Origin: Leisingera caerulea DSM 24564
Lineage (GTDB): Bacteria > Pseudomonadota > Alphaproteobacteria > Rhodobacterales > Rhodobacteraceae
Reading direction: 5' to 3'
DNA length: 64,000 bases
Assembly (NCBI RefSeq): GCF_000473325.1
Contig: NZ_KI421513.1
Location: 10,717 to 74,716, forward strand
Of this stretch, positions 5,773 to 12,451 are shown piece by piece. Positions within the stretch are counted from its first letter, which is position 1. Every line of letters begins with the position of its first letter. A program made the translations under genes and the position numbers. The notes under the pieces are model-generated. The model had not been told where the DNA came from. It did no database searches and saw nothing but the letters and a program-made list of their open reading frames with translations.

Positions 5773-6047
5773 GCGGCTGCCTCCCCGCTTTCCGCTTGTT
5801 TCGGCGCCTCGAGGACTTCGCCAGCGCCAGCCCGAACTGCGGGCACCCTGTCAACAAGCAACTCAACCCAGCAATGAACCGGAACCGCACCGGCTGTGGC
5901 CTTGTCGATCCTTACCGCCAACTCCAGGCTAGGCTTCGCCGCACCACTCGACAACCGAGAGATGACACCCTGCGTCACGCCAACCGAATCAGCAAACTCG
6001 CTCTGCCGAATTCGGTTCTTCTTCAAATAAGTAGAAAGCTGCCTCAT
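5769..6047 (-). CDS. Cro-like / YdaS-type HTH transcriptional regulator
   Basis: The frame is open from 6149, but the sensible start is ATG 6047 (MRQLSTYLKKNRIRQSEFAD). Residues 1-55 form an HTH: RQSEFADSVGVTQGVISRLSSG with SLELAVRIDKAT after it, as in Cro/YdaS proteins. The remaining 35 residues are Ala/Glu-rich. It is the first leftward gene, divergent from the CI-like repressor, so it probably represses repressor transcription on induction. No Shine-Dalgarno site is present and the predicted -10 ends six bases before the ATG, so the mRNA is predicted to be leaderless. Confidence 0.8.
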   Translation of the reverse strand: MRQLSTYLKKNRIRQSEFADSVGVTQGVISRLSSGAAKPSLELAVRIDKATAGAVPVHCWVELLVDRVPAVRAGAGEVLEAPKQAESGEAAA

Positions 6048-6052
6048 GGCGC

Positions 6053-6095
6053 GAATATTCCCGACCGGAATATTCTTGTCAAGAATGCATATTCC
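6053..6095. promoter_or_regulatory. immunity-region operator cluster
   Basis: The palindrome ATTCTTGTCAAGAAT (6072-6086) sits between copies of GAATATTC (6053-6060 and 6068-6075) and a further ATATTCC (6089-6095). The half-site ATTCTTG recurs twice at 6669-6698 upstream of the rightward gene. These are the likely binding sites of the two HTH proteins. Confidence 0.65.
6054..6082 (-). promoter_or_regulatory. leftward (cro-side) promoter, leaderless
   Basis: On the - strand TTGACA (6082-6077), a 17-base spacer and AATATT (6059-6054) lie six bases before ATG 6047, so transcription should start at or next to the A of the start codon. The -35 box is embedded in the operator palindrome, which explains repression by a bound dimer. 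Confidence 0.65.
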
Positions 6096-6105
6096 CCAGC
6101 GTGTT

Positions 6106-6134
6106 TTGCCACGATCTACGGCCTGTGGGATAGT
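6106..6134 (+). promoter_or_regulatory. repressor (CI-side) promoter, leaderless
   Basis: TTGCCA (6106-6111), a 17-base spacer and GATAGT (6129-6134) are followed by GCGCC and ATG 6140. The predicted start of transcription is therefore at the start codon, as for lambda cI from PRM. Both divergent genes would share this property. Confidence 0.5.
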
Positions 6135-6139
6135 GCGCC

Positions 6140-6445
6140 ATGAGTGCAATCAAGAGACTTCGCAAGCTCAAAGGGTGGAACCAGAGCACGCTGGCTGAAG
6201 CTGCGGGCTTGGAGCAATCAACGATTTCGAAGATCGAACGCGGCTGGGACGGAGCAACCCTGCGCAGCCTGTCTCTAATCGCCCAAGCCCTTGATGTTCC
6301 TATGTACCAGCTATTCCTTGAGGATCATCAACTCGCAGAACTTAAGCTTCTGGAGGTTTTTCGAACCCTCCCGGCTGAGCGCCAACAGGGTTGGCTGGAT
6401 ATGGCGAAATCGGTACTAGACCACCCTCAAACAACTTCGCAATAA
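6140..6445 (+). CDS. XRE-family phage repressor (CI-like)
   Basis: Residues 4-58 are a classical XRE helix-turn-helix: IKRLRKLKGWNQSTLAEAAG, LEQSTISKIERG, then ATLRSLSLIAQALDVPMYQLF. The C-terminal 40 residues form a short helical tail (LLEVFRTLPAERQQGWLDMA), too small for a LexA-type peptidase domain, so induction is not by self-cleavage of the lambda CI kind. It is divergent from the Cro-like gene and probably maintains lysogeny through ATTCTTG operators on both sides of itself. No Shine-Dalgarno site is visible. Confidence 0.85.
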   Translation: MSAIKRLRKLKGWNQSTLAEAAGLEQSTISKIERGWDGATLRSLSLIAQALDVPMYQLFLEDHQLAELKLLEVFRTLPAERQQGWLDMAKSVLDHPQTTSQ

Positions 6446-6506
6446 GATCATCGACCTGGCCGGGCGTCATTGCTGAAATCAGCTTTTGGAATTCTTTTTC
6501 CATCAT
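6342..6506 (-). CDS. possible small protein convergent with the repressor gene
   Basis: From ATG 6506 (AAGGT upstream) a 54-residue frame reads MMEKEFQKLISAMTPGQVDD..., then a Pro-rich tail. The N-terminal part looks coding, but the last 100 bases lie antisense to the end of the repressor gene, which is certainly coding. It could be a real overlapping gene or a shadow with a chance start. Confidence 0.35.
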   Translation of the reverse strand: MMEKEFQKLISAMTPGQVDDLIAKLFEGGLVPISPYPANPVGAQPGGFEKPPEA

Positions 6507-6668
6507 AGATTTACCTTGCGTAATCCCCCACCCGCATAGCGGAAACCCGCGGATGTTCATCGCAGAACATCAGTCACTTAGTGGTTACCCACATGACCTC
6601 CACCAGAGGCCATAGGTCGACTCGCGACAACTCGCCACGCATCAGGAATAGTCTCGTCAGGAATTTTT

Positions 6669-6701
6669 ATTCTTGACACACATATTCTTGACGGGAATAA
6701 G
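6669..6701 (+). promoter_or_regulatory. rightward promoter with repressor half-sites
   Basis: TTGACA (6673-6678), a 17-base spacer and AATAAG (6696-6701) precede the GGAGG site and ATG 6730. ATTCTTGAC occurs twice, at 6669-6677 and 6684-6692, the second running into ATTCTTGACGGGAAT across the -10. The same half-site builds the immunity operator, so this promoter should be repressed in the lysogen. Confidence 0.65.
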
Positions 6702-6729
6702 TTCACCCTATCAACCGATGGAGGATTGA

Positions 6730-6999
6730 ATGCAAGACATGACCAACACCGCCCGGCAAATCGTCGGCTCACCGGAACACTACCTGGACGATACCGGCCT
6801 GTTCACCCAGGCATGGGCCGCCATGAAGGCCGCCCGCGGCCAGGGCTTTGACCCGGCGCGCCTGCGCGCGGCCCATCTGATCGACCGGCCGGAACCGGCG
6901 CCGGAGCCGACAGACCAGACCCTTGCGCGCGTCGGCGCCAAGGTACGCGCGCTCATCGCGGAGAAAAACATCCCGGTGCCGCGCCGCAATGCAGCCTGA
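6730..6999 (+). CDS. hypothetical phage early protein, 89 aa
   Basis: ATG 6730 follows GGAGG at ideal distance and the rightward promoter. The protein (MQDMTNTARQIVGSPEHYLD...) is mostly helical, with a Pro/Glu linker and a C-terminal ARVGAKVRALIAEKNIPVPR helix. No family recognised. A 33-codon frame (6989-7090) starts inside its last codons by overlap and ends just before the terminator; it may be a coupled peptide but has no other support. Being under repressor control, the gene is likely expressed on induction. Confidence 0.7.
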   Translation: MQDMTNTARQIVGSPEHYLDDTGLFTQAWAAMKAARGQGFDPARLRAAHLIDRPEPAPEPTDQTLARVGAKVRALIAEKNIPVPRRNAA

Positions 7000-7093
7000 C
7001 GCACAGTCCGTTGCTGCCGCCCCCGTAACCGCATCTGAAACCGGAAACACCGGCCGCGCACGCCCAAGGGCACCACCCCACCCAAAATAGCCG

Positions 7094-7130
7094 AAAGCGG
7101 CGCGTGACGGAGGATTGACGCGCCGCTTTT
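7094..7130. terminator. strong bidirectional terminator
   Basis: AAAGCGGCGCGT (7094-7105) and ACGCGCCGCTTT (7118-7129) form a perfect 12-bp stem with T-runs on both strands. It separates the rightward 6730 gene from the leftward 7234-7635 gene and can serve both. Confidence 0.85.
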
Positions 7131-7233
7131 CATTGAGGTTTCGCGCCCGTCTTGCGGCGCGGATCAGCGCGGGCAGCGCAATCCTCCAAACTGACCGCTG
7201 TCCGCGCACCACCAAAAAGGATGCATCATGCAA

Positions 7234-7635
7234 TCAGGAACGGGACTTCTGATGAATCGTCGGTTGGTCAAGAGCCGCCAGACAGTCGCCAACACAGTAA
7301 CAATCCTTACCGTGGCCGGAACAAAGCTTGGAAATGGCCTCGCCAATATCGGCTCGTTTGTCTTCCGGAACGCGCGCACGCGCGGCGGCAAGGTTTATGG
7401 CAGCCTCCTGCAAAGCAACGACAGCCTCACAGATCGCAGAGCTGTCGATACCCGATTGCTGCCGAACACCCTCGAAACGGGCGGCCATCCTGGCCGGACC
7501 ACAATCGCTGCATCGCTCCAGCGTTTCCTTCGGCGCCATCCCGGTTATCAGATCCACTTTCTGTGCGGCTATTTCAAACGCGCGCTGAGCCCTGGCGTAG
7601 TTAATAACTTCAGTAAGTTCCGGATCTTTTTTCAT
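7234..7635 (-). CDS. hypothetical phage protein with Cys pairs, 133 aa
   Basis: The protein starts MKKDPELTEVINYARAQRAF and is largely helical, with RCSDCG near residue 42 and CSGHGKDCYC near residue 107, possibly a metal-binding pair of sites. Helices between them are Ala-rich (EAVVALQEAAINLAAARARV). A GGGTAGGG site precedes the ATG. It is the only leftward gene in the right arm and is bounded by terminators, so it may be expressed independently, for example in the lysogen. Family unknown. Confidence 0.7.
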   Translation of the reverse strand: MKKDPELTEVINYARAQRAFEIAAQKVDLITGMAPKETLERCSDCGPARMAARFEGVRQQSGIDSSAICEAVVALQEAAINLAAARARVPEDKRADIGEAISKLCSGHGKDCYCVGDCLAALDQPTIHQKSRS

Positions 7636-7796
7636 CTAAACCCTACCCGCCGCAATCAATCAGCCGGCTTTTGCAAGTCTAACCTTCGCTCTTACATCCG
7701 CAAATACCCATCATCGCTATTACGACCGGACACCCGCAAAGCTCATTATACTTTAACGCGCACCGCTGCGAATAGTTCCTGCGACGGTGTGCCGCT

Positions 7797-8168
7797 ATGA
7801 AGGCCGGTTCTCAGAGGCTTTACGCAGCCGCCCGCAGCATGCGCGCCTGCGACCGGTTCGGCCAGGCGATGCTGCTGCAGGAACTGGGGGGCACGATCAC
7901 CCCGGGCAGCACGGACCCCGGCGACCGCTTCGACTTTGACGCTGTGCGCTGGCACGTGAACCTGCTGGGCATCTCCGCCTCAGGTGACGATATGCCCGGC
8001 GCGCTGGACGCCTGGATGCGCTCGGCGCAGGTGTTTCACAACATCGACGGCACCCGCCGCGCCACCGATGGCCGCCCGGATTGCCCCTATGGCGGCCAGG
8101 GCACGCCCGAAGACGCCATCCGCGCAGAACTTCTGCATCAAGCCACAAGAGTTGCCGAGGCCACTTGA
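7797..8168 (+). CDS. hypothetical phage protein, 123 aa
   Basis: The protein starts MKAGSQRLYAAARSMRACDR and has a mixed alpha/beta character with conserved-looking FDFDAVRWHVNLLG and AWMRSAQVFHNIDG segments. No signal peptide or membrane helix. It opens the rightward operon after a TATACT-containing intergenic stretch near 7745 that could be its promoter. A strong terminator follows at 8189. Family unknown. Confidence 0.65.
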   Translation: MKAGSQRLYAAARSMRACDRFGQAMLLQELGGTITPGSTDPGDRFDFDAVRWHVNLLGISASGDDMPGALDAWMRSAQVFHNIDGTRRATDGRPDCPYGGQGTPEDAIRAELLHQATRVAEAT

Positions 8169-8188
8169 AACCTGCGCCTTCGCAAACT

Positions 8189-8225
8189 GGCCGGGGGCAC
8201 GTCCCGAACCGCCCCCGGCCCTTTT
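8189..8225 (+). terminator. Rho-independent terminator inside the rightward gene cluster
   Basis: GGCCGGGGGC (8189-8198) and GCCCCCGGCC (8211-8220) pair perfectly and are followed by CTTTT. Genes from 8317 on therefore need read-through, antitermination or their own promoter. Confidence 0.8.
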
Positions 8226-8316
8226 CCAGAAACCAAACCCCGCCAGATCCGCCGGGCGCGGCAAAGTCCACCACTCACGAAGCCGCGCCGCGCCCGCCCT
8301 GCAGAAAGGCAAGCCA

Positions 8317-8592
8317 ATGCCCACGGAACAGAAAAAGCGCTTTGAGGATCTGCCGCCATCGACGCAGGCAGGCATCCTCTGCAATGACCCGCGGTTTCAG
8401 ACCTTCGCAGCCCAACGCTGCGGCTACCCGGACAAGCAGCTCACCCAAGGCGGCGCGGCTGAATACGTCCGCCAGGTCTGCCAGGTCAGCAGCCGCTGCG
8501 CGCTGCTGCACGATCAAGCCGCCGCCGACCGCTTCCAGGCCCTGCGCACCGAATTCGACGCATGGACCGGCAAACTCGCAACCCCGCGTTAA
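8317..8592 (+). CDS. hypothetical phage protein, 91 aa
   Basis: ATG 8317 follows AAAGG; the longer open frame upstream is not supported. The product (MPTEQKKRFEDLPPSTQAGI...) contains QTFAAQRCGYP and YVRQVCQVSSRCALL, and a C-terminal helix ending FDAWTGKL. Three Cys residues lie in the middle. It resembles small proteins that precede DUF2303 genes in Rhodobacterales prophages, but no function is known to me. Confidence 0.7.
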   Translation: MPTEQKKRFEDLPPSTQAGILCNDPRFQTFAAQRCGYPDKQLTQGGAAEYVRQVCQVSSRCALLHDQAAADRFQALRTEFDAWTGKLATPR

Positions 8593-8609
8593 GAAAGGAA
8601 CCTCGCGTG

Positions 8610-9029
8610 ATGACCCTTGCCAAGCCCCCCGCCATCCAAAACGCAGAACCCCATGACCCGTACAAAATGCGTAGCCTCGAACAGATCCTGCGCCTGTTCG
8701 ATGGCGGCGACTTCCTGCAGCAGCTCATGAAGGATCACCGGCAGTTGCAGCATGACCTGCTGGACCACAAAGCAGAACACGGCACCAAGGGTTGCCAGGG
8801 CAGCATGACGATCACCGTCAGCTACGCACTGGGCAAATCCGGCGACGTGGATATGGGCGCAACGGCCTTGTTCAAAGGCCCGAAAAAGCCCGCCTCCAGC
8901 GCCGCAGCCTTCCTGAACGAACAGGGCGAGCTGACGCTTTACAGCCCCATGATGAAGCAGATGCACGAGCCCGTGCGCGACGTCACCGACTACGACCCCG
9001 AAACCGGCGAAATCCGCGATCCGGATTAA
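8610..9029 (+). CDS. hypothetical phage protein upstream of DUF2303, 139 aa
   Basis: The start is ATG 8610 after AAAGGAACC (GTG 8607 is in frame). The N-terminal half is helical and charged (YKMRSLEQILRLFDGGDFLQ); the second half contains a beta-like GSMTITVSYALGKSGDVDMG segment and ends DYDPETGEIRDPD, a common tail in phage DNA-metabolism accessory proteins. It sits immediately before the DUF2303 gene and is probably co-expressed with it. Role unknown. Confidence 0.7.
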   Translation: MTLAKPPAIQNAEPHDPYKMRSLEQILRLFDGGDFLQQLMKDHRQLQHDLLDHKAEHGTKGCQGSMTITVSYALGKSGDVDMGATALFKGPKKPASSAAAFLNEQGELTLYSPMMKQMHEPVRDVTDYDPETGEIRDPD

Positions 9030-9072
9030 GCCGGCCCCTTCCGAAACCCGCAGAAGACAGAGGAAAGACCAG

Positions 9073-10068
9073 ATGGCCTACGACGACCCCGAAGTGATGA
9101 AGAACCCAGCCGAAACCATGCTCCAGGTGATGGAGGATATCGGCTACCACAAAGCTGTTGATCTGAACGACAGCCTGGACCTGACCCGGCCCGAGCTGGT
9201 GACTGTTCCCAAGCACCGTGAGGTCAAAGACCTGACACCTCAGATCCGCAGCGCCGCCGAGTTCCTGAAACCCGCCCGCCGCAAGGGCACCGCCCGGCTT
9301 GAAGACCTCAACAGCCTGATCGGCTGGGCCAACCGCTTCAAGGGTGAAACGTCGGCGCTGTACGCCAAGCCGGATATGAGCGCGCCCACGCTGACCTGCA
9401 TTGCGGATTACCACGCCCAAGGCCCGGCGGATCAGATCAGCGTGACCGGAGACCCCACCGCCCGGCACTGCCACCACAAGGCAGTCTACAGCTTCCCGCT
9501 GTCCGACGAGTGGCAGGCATGGATGGGCGTTTCCGGCGAGGCGCTGGAAAAGGACGATATGGGCGAGTTTATCGAGGCCAACGCCAAGGACGTCATGGAC
9601 CCCACACCGGCCATTCTCACTGGCAAGGAAGATGAGAAGAAGCATCAGCCGTGGGAAAACCGTTTGATCCGCACCGCCAGCCAGATCGAGGGCAAATTCG
9701 GCCAGCTTCACACGCTGCTGCAAATGTCCAAGCAGTTCCAGGTGTTCGAAACCAGCGACCTTACCGTGTCGACCAACCGCGACACGGGCGAGGCTGAAAT
9801 CAGCTTTGTGAACGAACACAAGGACGCTGCAGGCAAACCGCTGAACATTCCGAACCTGATCATCATCACGATTCCGGTGTTCCGCGGCGGCGCACCCTAC
9901 CGCATGGCCGTGCGGTTCCGTTACCGCAAGACGGGCGGGAAAATCCGCTTCATCCTGTCGCTGTACAACCCCGAGAAATCCTTTGAAGCCGCCTTCAAGG
10001 AAGCCGTTGAACAGGCTGAAAAGGAAACGGAATTGCCGCTGTTCTACGGATCGCCGGAAGCCGCCTAA
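9073..10068 (+). CDS. DUF2303 family phage protein
   Basis: The 331-aa protein matches the DUF2303 layout: a helical N-terminus, LEDLNSLIGWANRFKGETSA (about residues 77-96), the TCIADYH segment, then RHCHHKAVYSFPLSDEWQAW and MGEFIEANAKDV. The C-terminal half has VFETSDLTVSTNR and a beta-rich IPNLIIITIPVFRGG block. DUF2303 proteins are common in phages of Proteobacteria, usually among recombination or early genes; biochemical function is not established. AGAGGAAAG precedes the ATG. A GCCCCCTC-GAGGGGGC hairpin follows at 10091-10113. Confidence 0.9.
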   Translation: MAYDDPEVMKNPAETMLQVMEDIGYHKAVDLNDSLDLTRPELVTVPKHREVKDLTPQIRSAAEFLKPARRKGTARLEDLNSLIGWANRFKGETSALYAKPDMSAPTLTCIADYHAQGPADQISVTGDPTARHCHHKAVYSFPLSDEWQAWMGVSGEALEKDDMGEFIEANAKDVMDPTPAILTGKEDEKKHQPWENRLIRTASQIEGKFGQLHTLLQMSKQFQVFETSDLTVSTNRDTGEAEISFVNEHKDAAGKPLNIPNLIIITIPVFRGGAPYRMAVRFRYRKTGGKIRFILSLYNPEKSFEAAFKEAVEQAEKETELPLFYGSPEAA

Positions 10069-10137
10069 GCCCTATCGGGTTTCTCTTTCTGCCCCCTCAT
10101 AGATCGAGGGGGCATCGACGGAAACCAGGAGGTTCAG

Positions 10138-10479
10138 ATGCCCCGCAATATGTCATTCGCGCTGACGACGGATCAGATGCACGACCGCACCAAGACGGTC
10201 ACCCGCCGCTTTGGATGGTGGTTTCTGAAGCCCGGCGACGTGGTGAATGCCTGTGTGAAGTGCATGGGCCTCAAGCCCGGCGAGAAGGTTCAGCGCATCT
10301 GCCAGATCCGCATTATCAGCACCCGCCGGGAACCCCTGAACGCCATCACGGCGGAAGACTGCGCCCGCGAAGGCCTCCCCGAATACGCGCCGTCCGATTT
10401 CGTCAACATGCTGTCCGCCCACCGCGGCTGCGCGCCGGAAGAGCCCGTGAACCGCATCGAATATGAGTTTCTGGACTGA
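10138..10479 (+). CDS. ASCH-domain (PUA-like) phage protein
   Basis: The 113-aa protein starts MPRNMSFALTTDQMHDRTKT and has the VTRRFGWWFLKPGDVV segment, then ICQIRIISTRREPLNAIT and a closing EEPVNRIEYEFLD. A basic KTVTRR motif followed by a beta-barrel with a 'LKPGD' turn is typical of ASCH domains, which bind RNA or modified nucleotides. Phage copies are common; the target here is unknown. AGGAGG lies just before the ATG. It lies within the rightward cluster between DUF2303 and the PrtN-like gene. Confidence 0.75.
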   Translation: MPRNMSFALTTDQMHDRTKTVTRRFGWWFLKPGDVVNACVKCMGLKPGEKVQRICQIRIISTRREPLNAITAEDCAREGLPEYAPSDFVNMLSAHRGCAPEEPVNRIEYEFLD

Positions 10480-10494
10480 TCAGGAGTTGAAGAA

Positions 10495-10752
10495 ATGAAC
10501 ACCTTTTGGCTCCTCACCGCCAAATACGAGGGCAACCCCCTAGTTCCCGTCGACGCATTGCGTGCTGACTATTTCAACGGCATGAGCAGGGACGTGTTCC
10601 TAAAGAAGGTCGAGAGTGGAGAGATCCCCTTGCCCCTCACGCGCTTAGGCGAGGGACAGAAAGCTCCGCGCTGCGTTCACATTTCGGATTTGGCCAAGTA
10701 CTTTGACGACTGCGCCGAACAGGCCAGGAAGGAACTGAAGCGGAAAATTTGA
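10495..10752 (+). CDS. PrtN-like (pyocin activator family) regulator, candidate excisionase/activator
   Basis: The 85-aa protein has the layout of the PrtN family: MNTFWLLTAKYEGNPLVPVD, a DYF segment, MSRDVFLKKVESGEIPLPLT and a VHISDLAKYFDDC segment. PrtN activates pyocin genes in Pseudomonas; in Proteobacterial prophages family members often sit at the prophage end beside the integrase, where an excisionase-like or activator role is suspected. AGGAG precedes the ATG. It is the last phage gene before the AT-rich border, and no integrase follows. Confidence 0.8.
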   Translation: MNTFWLLTAKYEGNPLVPVDALRADYFNGMSRDVFLKKVESGEIPLPLTRLGEGQKAPRCVHISDLAKYFDDCAEQARKELKRKI

Positions 10753-11011
10753 AGGTGAGGCATTCCGCAAGTTATTCCTTAAAGTATGCCTCGCCCCAAA
10801 ATTTGAGAGAAAATCACTATTTTACGGCGCCTTACAAACGCATAAATCCAATAACAAATCGCCACGATGTGATGGTTGCGATTTACGCATCTTGCGGGAT
10901 TCGGTCAAGCCGCCGCGGAGCCGCCGGTCACACCGATGTGAGCGCCGCCGCCCCTTGCCTGCCCGCTGGCTGACGTGTTCCTGTGGCCGGGCACACTGAC
11001 GGAGGCACGCG
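10753..11011. other. prophage-host junction region, probable attachment site
   Basis: No gene is seen. The first 150 bases are clearly AT-richer than either side. They hold the inverted repeat GAGGCAT (10756-10762) with ATGCCTC, and AAATCGC with GCGATTT inside an imperfect CGCATAAATC-GATTTACGCA repeat (about 10840-10890). GC-rich host-like sequence resumes near 10910. An attachment core or integrase arm sites are likely here, but the matching left copy is outside the window. Confidence 0.4.
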
Positions 11012-11701
11012 ATGCAGGATCCCATCCGGCTGTTCTACTGGCCGACCCCCAATGGCTGGAAAATCTCCATCGCGCTGGAGGAGATGGGCCTGCCCTACGA
11101 GGTTACGCTGATCGACATCGGCAAGGGGGACCAGTTCGCGCCGGAGTTCTTGAAGATCTCCCCCAACAACCGCATGCCCGCCATTGTGGATCCGGACGGG
11201 CCCGGCGGCGCACCAGTCTCCCTGTTCGAAAGCGGCGCCATCCTGCAATACCTCGCCCGCAAGACCGGGCGGTTCTACGGCGCGGACGAACGCGCCCGGC
11301 TGATGGTGGATCAATGGCTGATGTGGCAGATGGGCGGCCTCGGCCCGATGGCGGGCCAAGCGCATCATTTCCTCAAATATGCAGCCCAAGACTTGCCCTA
11401 CGCCAAGGACCGCTACCGCAACGAAGTCGCCCGCCTCTATGGCGTGCTGGACCGGCAGCTGGCGAAAACTGAGTATGTCGCGGGCGCTGATTTTACGATT
11501 GCCGACATGGCGGTCTGGCCCTGGGCCTCGCTCTGGGAAGGCCAGCAGCAAGTGCTGGACGACAAGCCGCATCTGGCCCGCTGGCTGGATCTGATGTGGT
11601 CCCGCCCCGGCGTCGCGGCGGGCCGGGCGCTGCATGCGGACCTGCGGGCCGACCGGTCTGACAGCAAGGCCCAGCAAGTAATTTTCGGCCAATCCCGCTA
11701 A
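11012..11701 (+). CDS. yfcG: glutathione transferase, YfcG/YghU-type disulfide-bond oxidoreductase
   Basis: The protein closely follows E. coli YfcG: an N-terminal thioredoxin-like domain with YWPTPNGWKISIALEEMGLP, ISPNNRMPAIVDPDG and LFESGAILQYLA, then an all-helical domain with QMGGLGPMAGQAHHF and DFTIADMAVWPW. Family members lack the usual catalytic Cys and use glutathione to reduce disulfides. Length (229 aa) fits. It is the first clear host gene after the prophage. Followed by a hairpin terminator. Confidence 0.9.
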   Translation: MQDPIRLFYWPTPNGWKISIALEEMGLPYEVTLIDIGKGDQFAPEFLKISPNNRMPAIVDPDGPGGAPVSLFESGAILQYLARKTGRFYGADERARLMVDQWLMWQMGGLGPMAGQAHHFLKYAAQDLPYAKDRYRNEVARLYGVLDRQLAKTEYVAGADFTIADMAVWPWASLWEGQQQVLDDKPHLARWLDLMWSRPGVAAGRALHADLRADRSDSKAQQVIFGQSR

Positions 11702-11746
11702 ACCGCGCACCCGCAGCGCACCGCAGGTGCGCTGCCCGGCCCAAGG

Positions 11747-11777
11747 CTTGGCGCCTCATCTGTGATGAGGGGCCAAG
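11747..11777. terminator. bidirectional terminator-like hairpin between yfcG and yciB
   Basis: CTTGGC and CCTCATC pair with GATGAGG and GCCAAG across a TGT loop, with one unpaired base on each side. It lies between convergent genes. No long T-run is present, so it may act as a stability hairpin. Confidence 0.5.
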
Positions 11778-11807
11778 GCGCGGGAGCCCGCCCTTGCCTG
11801 CCGCCGG

Positions 11808-12419
11808 TTATTCCGCCGGGCCTGCCTCTTCCTCGTCGCCGTATTTCTGGAACAGCTGCCCCTGGAACATGAAGAAGGCAAACATCGCCACCGGCAGGCC
11901 GAATGTCTTGAAATAGACCCAGGTCTCGGTGCTCTGCGTGCGCCAGATCAGCTCATTCGCCATCGCGAGGCCAAAGAAGAAGGCGCACAGCCGCCGCGTG
12001 AGGATCATCCAGCCCTCCTGCTTCAGGGGCATCAGCTCCTCCATCACCACCTTGAGCCAGCTTTGGCCGCGCATCAGGCCGATGCCCAGCAGGCCGCCGA
12101 ACAGCACATAGAGCATCGTCGGCTTCATCTTGATGAAACGGTCATCGTTGAACCACACCGACATGCCGCCGAACAGCACCACCAGGATCAGCGTCGCAAA
12201 CTGCATCCGCGACAGATGGCCGGTCAGCTTCCACAAGGCGAGCGTTGACGCCACCATCAGCGGGATGAACGCCGCGGTGATGACGATGAAGCCCTTGTAT
12301 TCGCTGCCGCCGATCAGAAACACCTCATCCTTCAGCTTCAGATAGCCGATGAAGAACAGGACGATGGGTCCAAGCTCCAGCACCATCTTCAAGGTCGGGT
12401 TGATCTTCTTTGCGGCCAT
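11808..12419 (-). CDS. yciB: inner membrane protein YciB (septation protein A, IspZ)
   Basis: Starting at ATG 12419 (AGGAGGC upstream), the 203-aa protein has five to six membrane helices and the family hallmarks: LKMVLELGPIVLFFIGYL, WKLTGHLSRMQFATLILVVL, FGGMSVWFNDDRFIKMKPT and ANELIWRTQSTETWVYFKTF. YciB proteins interact with cell elongation and division machinery in the inner membrane. Longer open frames upstream of the start are not supported. The gene sits 33 bases after an EamA transporter gene, suggesting an operon. Confidence 0.92.
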   Translation of the reverse strand: MAAKKINPTLKMVLELGPIVLFFIGYLKLKDEVFLIGGSEYKGFIVITAAFIPLMVASTLALWKLTGHLSRMQFATLILVVLFGGMSVWFNDDRFIKMKPTMLYVLFGGLLGIGLMRGQSWLKVVMEELMPLKQEGWMILTRRLCAFFFGLAMANELIWRTQSTETWVYFKTFGLPVAMFAFFMFQGQLFQKYGDEEEAGPAE

Positions 12420-12451
12420 GGGGCCTCCTGTCTGCTCTACTTGCGGCGGTC

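Larger units (their letters stand above)
1..10900. mobile_element. prophage, right-hand part (left end outside window)
   Basis: The region holds a CI/Cro-type divergent HTH pair, a leftward operon with DnaA-domain, adenine methyltransferase, DUF1376-like and DUF1937-like genes, and a rightward operon with DUF2303, ASCH and PrtN-like genes. Most other proteins are small and unrecognised, and translational overlaps are common, as in temperate phages. No capsid, terminase, lysis or integrase gene lies inside the window, so structural genes are presumably to the left. The right border is placed in the AT-rich stretch after 10752 and is approximate. This is inference from content, not from a seen attachment-site duplication. 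Confidence 0.85.

Noticed and set aside
10840..10900. tRNA gene at the prophage border
   Set aside because: No cloverleaf or T-loop sequence could be drawn; only simple inverted repeats are present.
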